Source of the DNA: an uncultured Anaerocolumna sp.
GTDB lineage: Bacteria; Bacillota; Clostridia; Lachnospirales; Lachnospiraceae
NCBI GenBank assembly: GCA_937901695.1
Contig: CALDJN010000364.1
Location: forward strand, 1-11,722
Direction: 5' to 3'
Length of the DNA stretch: 11,722 nucleotides
Positions 6,779 to 11,722 of this stretch are shown in pieces. The position numbers and the translations under genes were made by a program. The first letter of the stretch is position 1; every line of letters starts with the position of its first letter. The notes beneath the pieces were generated by a model. The model searched no databases, had not been told where the DNA came from, and saw only the letters and a list, made by a program, of their open reading frames with translations.

Positions 6779-6888
6779 CGGTCTGCACTAGAGAGGTGCA
6801 ATGCCGCAGGCTGAACTGAAACGCCAGTTGTCATGACTTAGGTCAGAGTCTGACATATATAGGCAGTGTTCTCGACCGGTCTACACTA
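6779..6888 (+). repeat. Imperfect 12-base direct repeat
   Basis: CGGTCTGCACTA at 6779-6790 recurs as CGGTCTACACTA at 6877-6888 with one mismatch, bracketing three small hairpins. CGGTC of the first copy can also pair with GACCG at 6874-6878. The pair may mark the boundary of a structural domain of the surrounding non-coding region. Confidence 0.5.
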
Positions 6889-6890
6889 AA

Positions 6891-7290
6891 TCAAATATAT
6901 ATATATATCGTCACTCATCATATAAAAGTTTTAAGGATTTTGCCGGGCAAATCATTTTATATTCATAGGGTTATTATAATATTAAATAATATAATTACAA
7001 CCTTTTATCCACACGAATGAAGAATTTTTAATATTGTATATAAATGATACGAAATAGAGTTGCAAAATAATGCTGCTCATTGTGAGAAGGTTTTGATAGT
7101 TGTGTAAGAAAATGTAGTTACCAAAGAATTGAAAGATGAATTACACAGTATGACATTATTGTACGGAATAGTGAATTAATAATTGAGAATAAGTTATAGC
7201 AAGAAGGAGTAATATGGTATTTTATAAAATCAAAAAGAGAAAAAGTCACAAAAAAAGTATAATTATTTGAAAATATTTAAAAAAATATAT
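6891..7290. other. AT-rich intergenic spacer
   Basis: Very AT-rich and without a convincing gene. It begins with an alternating AT run at about 6895-6908; a similar TA run lies at 6662-6672. A 23-codon open stretch ending VTKELKDELHSMTLLYGIVN at about 7113-7180 has no start and may be the tail of a lost gene. Confidence 0.4.
7214..7270 (+). CDS. Possible 18-residue basic peptide or gene stump
   Basis: ATG 7214 has AAGGAG at 7204-7209, a strong ribosome binding site with short spacing. The frame encodes MVFYKIKKRKSHKKSIII and then stops. The basic, then hydrophobic pattern resembles the first residues of a membrane protein such as a sensor kinase, so it may be a truncated gene. It lies upstream of the promoter of the transporter operon and is not part of it. 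Confidence 0.22.
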   Translation: MVFYKIKKRKSHKKSIII

Positions 7291-7297
7291 AAAACCA

Positions 7298-7328
7298 TTG
7301 CAATTTTATTTTTTTGTGGTAATATAAT
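7298..7328 (+). promoter_or_regulatory. Promoter of the sugar ABC transporter operon
   Basis: TTGCAA at 7298-7303 is a fair -35 box. A -10 box can be read as TAATAT at 7320-7325 (16-base spacing) or TATAAT at 7323-7328 (19-base spacing). The start of transcription would fall near 7333-7337, inside the operator cluster. Confidence 0.6.
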
Positions 7329-7331
7329 AAT

Positions 7332-7369
7332 TGAAAACGTTACCGATAACAGTACCGAGAACGTTTTTA
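7332..7369 (+). promoter_or_regulatory. LacI-family / CcpA-type operator cluster
   Basis: TGAAAACGTTACCG at 7332-7345 fits the CG-centred catabolite-responsive (cre) pattern except for its last base. AAAACGTT (7334-7341) recurs inverted as AACGTTTT (7360-7367). Between them GTTACCGATAAC (7339-7350) is a near-perfect CG-centred palindrome, and TACCGA-AAC is repeated directly at 12-base spacing (7341 and 7353). All overlap the expected transcription start, so binding would repress. Candidate proteins are the LacI-family regulator encoded at the end of this operon and CcpA. Confidence 0.65.
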
Positions 7370-7411
7370 AATGTATAACTTAACTGTTTTAAATTTTAAG
7401 GAGGAAAACTT

Positions 7412-8821
7412 ATGAGGAAAAAGTTACTTAGTGTTTTGCTTTGCGTAATGATGGCAACAAGTATGATGGGATGCGGAAAGAAAAATCCAGCGAGTAAAGA
7501 CACAGAACCTGGGAAAGAAAAGGAACAAACTGACAATCTTGATACGAAAACGGAAAGTAGATATGATGGTACAATTTACTATTTAAATTACAAACCTGAG
7601 GTTAGTGATGCATTCCAGAAAGTAGCAGAAGCTTATACAAATGAAACGGGAATTAAGGTTAAAATCGAAACTGCAGCATCAGGAACATATGAATCAACTT
7701 TAACAGCAGAAATGGATAAAAAAGATGCACCAACCATTTTCGTAGTAGATGGAGCAACTATGCTTGAAAACTGGAAAGATTACTGTGCAGACTTGTCAGG
7801 AACCGAATTATATTCATACTTAAGTGATGACACTTATACTATGAACGATGGCAACGGGTATATTTACGGTATTGCTTATAGTCTTGAAGCATGGGGTATC
7901 ATTGTTAATAAAGCCATTATGAACAAGTATTTTGCTTTAGAAAATAAAGGTACCGATTTTACTTCTTTAGATGATTTATATACTTTTGAAAACTTAAAAG
8001 CAGTTGTTGAAGATATGACTGCAAATAAAGAAGCCTTAGGAATTGAAGGTGTATTTGGTTCTACATCATTAAAAAACGGTGACAATTGGAGATATCATAC
8101 TCACTTACTTAACCAGGCATTATATTGGGAATGGTTAAAAGATGGTATTGATATTACTGGTGCAACACCAGAATTCAAATTTGAATATGCAGAGAATTAT
8201 AAGAATATTTTTGATTTGTATTTAAATAATTCATTAATTGAACCAAAATTAGTCGGAACAAAAACTGTAGATGATTCTATGGCTGAATTTGCATTATTAA
8301 AATGTGCTATGATTCAAAATGGTGACTGGTCATGGAATACAATTGCAAATACAAGTGGTTCTGTAATAAAACCAGAAGATATTGCCTTTATTCCAATTTC
8401 AACTGGTGTTGAGGGAGAGGATAAGATGGGATTAAGTGTTGGTGCAAGTCAATACTTATGTATCAACAAAAATGCATCAGAAGAAGATCAAAAAGCTGCC
8501 CTAGATTTCTTAGCATGGTTATTCAGCTCTAAAACAGGTAAAGAATTAGTTGCACGTGATTTACAATTTGTAACTCCATTTACGACGATGACGGATTCGA
8601 TTTACACAAATCCATTATTCGCAAGTGAAAATGAAATTAATTCAAAAGGAAAAGTTGCATATCCTTGGTGTACTGGTTTAATTCCTTCTGAAGTGTGGAA
8701 ACAAAATTTTGGTGCTAACTTATTATTATATGCACAAGGACAAATGGAATGGGATGATGTTGTTAGTGCAGCAGTAGCTGATTGGGCAACAGAGAAAGAA
8801 CTTTCAGGCATGGGTGAATAG
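7412..8821 (+). CDS. Sugar ABC transporter substrate-binding lipoprotein
   Basis: Extracellular binding protein (family 1) of a CUT1 carbohydrate importer, predicted to capture a sugar or oligosaccharide and hand it to the two permeases downstream. A lipoprotein signal peptide (MRKKLLSVLLCVMMATSMMG) ends with the lipidated Cys21, followed by a charged, low-complexity linker to about 50. The mature part has the family's pattern: a first lobe from about 54 (GTIYYLNYKPEVSDAF), then ETGIKVKIETAASG, TIFVVDGATM, GIAYSLEAWGIIVNK, and late AMIQNGDWSW and a GASQYLCINKNASEEDQKAALDFLAWLFSS segment. At 469 residues it is slightly longer than typical. ATG 7412 follows AAGGAGG by seven bases. The ligand cannot be told from sequence alone. 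No ATPase gene accompanies the system, suggesting a shared MsmX-type ATPase. Confidence 0.92.
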   Translation: MRKKLLSVLLCVMMATSMMGCGKKNPASKDTEPGKEKEQTDNLDTKTESRYDGTIYYLNYKPEVSDAFQKVAEAYTNETGIKVKIETAASGTYESTLTAEMDKKDAPTIFVVDGATMLENWKDYCADLSGTELYSYLSDDTYTMNDGNGYIYGIAYSLEAWGIIVNKAIMNKYFALENKGTDFTSLDDLYTFENLKAVVEDMTANKEALGIEGVFGSTSLKNGDNWRYHTHLLNQALYWEWLKDGIDITGATPEFKFEYAENYKNIFDLYLNNSLIEPKLVGTKTVDDSMAEFALLKCAMIQNGDWSWNTIANTSGSVIKPEDIAFIPISTGVEGEDKMGLSVGASQYLCINKNASEEDQKAALDFLAWLFSSKTGKELVARDLQFVTPFTTMTDSIYTNPLFASENEINSKGKVAYPWCTGLIPSEVWKQNFGANLLLYAQGQMEWDDVVSAAVADWATEKELSGMGE

Positions 8822-8832
8822 TATTTCTTAAC

Positions 8833-8883
8833 GGGGTGTTTCAATAGCAGAGTAAGTATAATTACTTGAAAGGGAAACACCCC
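8833..8883 (+). terminator. Intercistronic hairpin, probable partial terminator or mRNA stabiliser
   Basis: GGGGTGTTTC (8833-8842) pairs with GAAACACCCC (8874-8883), with an inner AAGTA/TACTT hairpin (8854/8863). It is followed by a C- and T-rich stretch but only a weak T run. Such hairpins between a binding-protein gene and its permeases commonly raise the level of the binding protein relative to the permeases. Confidence 0.7.
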
Positions 8884-8970
8884 CCTTTCTATCTGAATTA
8901 AAATTATGACAAACTAATAAGTTTATTATTAAAATAGCAATGAATCAGTTTATAAAGGAGTTGAAGATAG

Positions 8971-9816
8971 ATGCAGAAGTATTATAAGAAATACTTTTCT
9001 ATATTTGTTTTACCTACATTACTTGCTTATTTGGTTGCATTTATTATACCTTTAGTAATGGGGGTATATTTATCGTTTTGTAAGTTTAAAACGGTAAGTG
9101 ATGCAGAATTTGTAGGTTTATCAAATTACTTATTTGTATTTAAAGATAGTCAAGGGTTTTTACATGCATTATGGTTTACAATTAAATTTGCAGTGGTAGG
9201 AATTCTATCAACCAATTTAATTGCTTTTGCTCTTGCAGTATTATTAACAAAGAAAGTAAAGGGAACAAATATTTTTCGTACCATCTTTTTTATGCCTAAT
9301 TTAATAGGTGGTATTGTATTGGGTTATATATGGCAGTTATTGTTAAATGGTATCTTAATCAAAATAGTAGGTGCAGATATTACTTTCTCTGCAACATATG
9401 GCTATTGGGGCTTGATTATACTGTTTAATTGGCAGATGATTGGTTACTTAATGATTATTTACATTGCGGGGATTCAAAGCATTCCAGCTGATTTATTTGA
9501 AGCTGCTCAAATGGATGGTGCAAATGGCAGACAAAGATTGTTTAAAATTACATTACCAATGGTAATGACCTCAATAACGATTTGCACATTTTTAACGTTA
9601 ACCAACTCATTCAAAATGTTTGACCAGAACTTTGCATTAACAGCCGGAGCACCGGCACATAAAACGAGTATGCTGGCATTAGATATTTATAATACGTATT
9701 ATGGACGCATAGGATTTGCCGGAATAGGACAAGCGAAGGCGGTCATATTTACGATTATCCTGATTGTATTTGCAGTGATCCAACTAAGAATCACCAGGGC
9801 AAAGGAGGTGGAGTAA
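8971..9816 (+). CDS. Sugar ABC transporter permease (MalF-type)
   Basis: One of two inner-membrane subunits forming the CUT1 channel. Its 281 residues have the six hydrophobic segments usual for the family, beginning at about 9-35, then about 70-92, 102-124, 145-168, 198-212 and 255-271. The EAA loop, which docks the ATPase, reads EAAQMDGANGRQRLFKITLP at 177-196 with the invariant Gly183. ATG 8971 has AAGGAG ten bases upstream. It lies 149 bases after the binding-protein gene, separated by the hairpin, and directly abuts the second permease. Its last codons contain the AAGGAGGTGG that serves as the ribosome binding site of the next gene, implying translational coupling. Confidence 0.93.
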   Translation: MQKYYKKYFSIFVLPTLLAYLVAFIIPLVMGVYLSFCKFKTVSDAEFVGLSNYLFVFKDSQGFLHALWFTIKFAVVGILSTNLIAFALAVLLTKKVKGTNIFRTIFFMPNLIGGIVLGYIWQLLLNGILIKIVGADITFSATYGYWGLIILFNWQMIGYLMIIYIAGIQSIPADLFEAAQMDGANGRQRLFKITLPMVMTSITICTFLTLTNSFKMFDQNFALTAGAPAHKTSMLALDIYNTYYGRIGFAGIGQAKAVIFTIILIVFAVIQLRITRAKEVE

Positions 9817-10653
9817 ATGGCGAAGAAGAAAAAAATACAATCGTATGGCATTTTTGCTTTGCTAGTAGTGTTGGCATGTGTTTTCATCTATCCAATTCTT
9901 TTAGTAATACAAAACTCCTTTAAAGGTAAATTGTTTATTTCAAATACGCCATTTGAACTACCCAATAAAGAAACATTTGTTGGAGTACAAAACTATGTGG
10001 AAGGATTTGCAAAAACAAATTTTCATAAATCGTTTGGATATTCCTTATTCATTACAATATTTTCTGTTTTGGCTATTGTACTATTTACTTCCATGACTGC
10101 GTGGTATATTACAAGGGTAAAATCAAAATTAACAAGCACATTATATTATATTTTTCTTCTTAGTATGGTTGTGCCTTTTCAAATGGTCATGTATACTATG
10201 TCTAAGCTTGCCAATACGATTTATTTGGATAATCCGGTTGGTATCATAGTCTTGTACTTAGGTTTTGGTTCCGGCATGGCTGTTTTCATGTTTTCTGGAT
10301 TTATTAAAGGCATACCGGTGGAATTGGAAGAAGCTGCTTTGATTGATGGATGTAACCCAATAAAGATGTTCTTTAAGGTAATCTTACCGGTTTTAAAACC
10401 AATACTAATTACGGTAGCTATTTTGGACGCAATGTGGATATGGAACGATTTTTTATTACCTTACTTAATTTTGGGTTCTAATTATCGTACGATTCCAGTA
10501 GCAATCCAATACTTAAAGAGTGGCTATGGTTCCATTGATTATGGACAATTAATGGCTATGATAGTATTATCCTTAATTCCAATTGTTGCATTTTATTTTG
10601 CTTGTCAAAAGCATATTATTGAAGGTATCGTAGCAGGTGCAGTAAAAGGCTGA
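9817..10653 (+). CDS. Sugar ABC transporter permease (MalG-type)
   Basis: Second membrane subunit of the importer, 278 residues with about six membrane segments (about 11-32, 74-97, 108-128, 140-162, 193-215 and 245-264). Its EAA loop is EEAALIDGCNPIKMFFKVILP at 171-191, with Gly178 in the conserved place. The C-terminus ends with the family-typical QKHIIEGIVAGAVKG. The start codon follows the upstream stop without any gap (TAAATG), and its ribosome binding site lies inside the preceding gene, so the two permeases should be made in equal amounts. No ATP-binding subunit follows. Confidence 0.94.
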   Translation: MAKKKKIQSYGIFALLVVLACVFIYPILLVIQNSFKGKLFISNTPFELPNKETFVGVQNYVEGFAKTNFHKSFGYSLFITIFSVLAIVLFTSMTAWYITRVKSKLTSTLYYIFLLSMVVPFQMVMYTMSKLANTIYLDNPVGIIVLYLGFGSGMAVFMFSGFIKGIPVELEEAALIDGCNPIKMFFKVILPVLKPILITVAILDAMWIWNDFLLPYLILGSNYRTIPVAIQYLKSGYGSIDYGQLMAMIVLSLIPIVAFYFACQKHIIEGIVAGAVKG

Positions 10654-10661
10654 TTACCCGT

Positions 10662-10679
10662 ATTTATACGAGTTGAGGT
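10662..10679 (+). promoter_or_regulatory. Imperfect palindrome upstream of the regulator gene
   Basis: The spacer between the second permease and the regulator has an 18-base imperfect palindrome, approximately ACCCGTAT-TT-ATACGAGT. It could be a small operator or a weak hairpin. No clear promoter is visible, so the regulator may be co-transcribed with the transporter. Confidence 0.25.
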
Positions 10680-10721
10680 GTTTATCAAATGTCTAAATGA
10701 TTTTTTATGGAGGGGTTTAAA

Positions 10722-11722
10722 ATGACTGAAATAACTATTAAGGATATTGCTTTAAAATGTGGTGTTGGGGTTAGTACTGTTTCTCGTGCAATCAATAACC
10801 ATCCCGATATCAATCAAGAAACAAAAAAGAAAATCATGCAAGTTATTGAGGAGTATAATTACATTCCTAATAACAATGCAAGAAATTTAAAGAGGGCAGA
10901 TGCAAAGTGTATTGCCTTAATTGTTAAAGGTATCACAAATCCCTTTTTTAGTTCTATGATTCAAGTAATTGAAGAAAGATCAAAAAAGGTTGGCTATGCA
11001 CTAGTTCTCCGCCATGTCAATAATTCGGAAGATGAAGTAGAAATAGCACTTGAATTAATTAAAGAAAAGAAGTTACGTGGCATTATCTTTTTGGGAGGGT
11101 GTTTTACTCATTCAAAAGAAAAGATTGAGAAAATAAAAATACCATTTGTATTTGGTGCAATTGGCAATGATGTACTAGAGGATGGTATGAATGAATTGCA
11201 ATATTCCACGGTAAGTGTAGATGACCGAAAAGAAGGACATCGTATTACATCCTATTTAATGGATTTAGGGCATAAAGATATCGCTATTATATCTACTGAT
11301 ATAGATACCGAAAGTATTGGCAGTCTTAGAGTGAAAGGGTACCTGGATGCCTTTATGGAGCGGGGGATTCCTATCAACCCGGAACTAATTCGTAATGTTC
11401 GTGATAAAGTTAAAAGTTTTTCATATGAAAATGGATATATTACTACAAAAGAATTAATAGATTCGGGTGAAAAATTCACAGCGATTTTTGCAATTACGGA
11501 TATTCTTGCTATCGGTGCATGTCGTGCAATTTATGAAGCTGGATATAGAATACCTCAGGATATTTCCGTGATCGGGTTTGATGGAATTGAGATAGGAGAA
11601 TATATGATGCCAGCGTTAACAACGCTTAAGCAACCACTGGAAAAAATAGCAGAGGCAACAATTAATTTACTTATTGAGATACTTCACTTTAATGGTAAAC
11701 ATCAGCATATTGTTTATCCCGG
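10722..11722 (+). CDS. LacI-family transcriptional regulator (3' end cut by window)
   Basis: DNA-binding repressor with a sugar-sensing domain, probably controlling the transporter operon before it. The N-terminus is the LacI helix-turn-helix: ITIKDIALKCGVGVSTVSRAI at about 4-24, then NNHPDINQETKKKI, and the hinge with YIPNNNARNLKR at 47-58. The periplasmic-binding-like core follows: CIALIVKGITNPFF, a second-lobe start at TVSVDDRKEGHRITSYLMDLGH, then FTAIFAITDILAIGACRAIYEAG and the family motif DISVIGFDGIEI near 287-298, followed by LTTLKQPLEKIAEA. ATG 10722 follows GGAGGGG by six bases. 333 codons are visible with no stop, so only a few C-terminal residues should be missing. The CG-centred palindromes in front of the binding-protein gene fit this family. 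Its effector is unknown. Confidence 0.95.
   Translation, partial: MTEITIKDIALKCGVGVSTVSRAINNHPDINQETKKKIMQVIEEYNYIPNNNARNLKRADAKCIALIVKGITNPFFSSMIQVIEERSKKVGYALVLRHVNNSEDEVEIALELIKEKKLRGIIFLGGCFTHSKEKIEKIKIPFVFGAIGNDVLEDGMNELQYSTVSVDDRKEGHRITSYLMDLGHKDIAIISTDIDTESIGSLRVKGYLDAFMERGIPINPELIRNVRDKVKSFSYENGYITTKELIDSGEKFTAIFAITDILAIGACRAIYEAGYRIPQDISVIGFDGIEIGEYMMPALTTLKQPLEKIAEATINLLIEILHFNGKHQHIVYP

Larger units (their letters stand above)
6424..6890. ncRNA. Highly structured non-coding region (candidate RNA or mobile-element relic)
   Basis: No frame here looks like a real protein, yet hairpins follow one another: AAGCGGA/TCCGCTT (6424/6440), GCCAC/GTGGC (6471/6479), CAGGAA/TTCCTG (6491/6503) competing with CCTGTT/AACAGG (6505/6513), GCTT/AAGC (6557/6565), ACCAAA/TTTGGT (6626/6639), CCTTCT/AGAAGG (6732/6753), TGCAC/GTGCA (6784/6796), AACTG/CAGTT (6814/6825) and AGTGT/ACACT (6865/6883). 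A long-range stem ACCTCAT/ATGAGGT (6463-6469/6583-6589) encloses the first block like a multi-branch junction. The base composition is visibly richer in G and C than the flanks. It could be a large structured RNA, or a relic or non-autonomous copy of an IS200/IS605-type element carrying its guide-RNA region. I cannot settle the family or the strand; no transposase remains. Confidence 0.45.

Noticed and set aside
6424..6890. Group I or II intron, tmRNA, RNase P RNA or cobalamin riboswitch
   Set aside because: I looked for their conserved cores on both strands (domain V, the tag reading frame, the GAGGAAAGTCC-type core, the B12 box) and found none.
1..11722. CRISPR array, prophage or complete insertion sequence
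   Set aside because: There are no regularly spaced repeats, no phage structural genes and no transposase or integrase reading frame anywhere in the window.

Overview
The window looks like chromosomal DNA from a low-GC, Gram-positive anaerobe of the Clostridia, most likely a Lachnospiraceae-type plant-sugar fermenter. The reasons are AT-rich DNA, strong AAGGAGG ribosome binding sites, lipoprotein signal peptides, a clostridial-type 23S rRNA end, a long (class II) xylose isomerase, and an MsmE/F/G-style sugar ABC transporter with a LacI regulator but no local ATPase. The taxon is an inference; no species marker is complete here.

Layout. (1) 1-389: the last ~50 bases of a 23S rRNA, then tRNA-Asn(GTT) and tRNA-Cys(GCA), closed by an intrinsic terminator. 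No 5S rRNA follows the 23S. (2) 390-1189: decayed sequence holding a 5'-truncated gene remnant (472-786) and a tiny ORF with a good ribosome binding site. (3) 1190-2056: a lipoprotein class D (OXA-like) beta-lactamase with all family motifs. (4) 2057-2565: a short gap with a possible 56-residue membrane peptide on the minus strand, a bidirectional terminator and GGGACAGG-type repeats. (5) 2566-5400, minus strand: the xylose operon xylA-xylB, with a clear promoter and a XylR-type operator. xylB is broken: a frame change coincides with loss of about 18 codons that should carry the ATP-phosphate loop. (6) 5487-6395, minus strand: a nitrilase-superfamily amidohydrolase with an intact Glu-Lys-Cys triad, ending in its own terminator. 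(7) 6424-6890: about 470 bases with no credible protein but dense hairpins and a long-range stem, a candidate structured RNA or relic of a mobile element. (8) 6891-7297: AT-rich spacer. (9) 7298-11722, plus strand: a promoter with paired CG-centred operator half-sites, an extracellular sugar-binding lipoprotein, two permeases, and a LacI-family regulator cut by the window edge.

How it works together. XylA converts D-xylose to D-xylulose and XylB should phosphorylate it to xylulose 5-phosphate for the pentose phosphate pathway. As read, the second step is disabled unless the break is a sequencing or assembly error or another kinase substitutes. The right-hand operon imports a sugar or oligosaccharide. 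Its control probably comes from the linked LacI-family protein, from CcpA, or from both, acting at the operators around the transcription start; the ATPase must come from elsewhere in the genome, as is usual for CUT1 systems of this type. No XylR gene or xylose transporter lies in the window.
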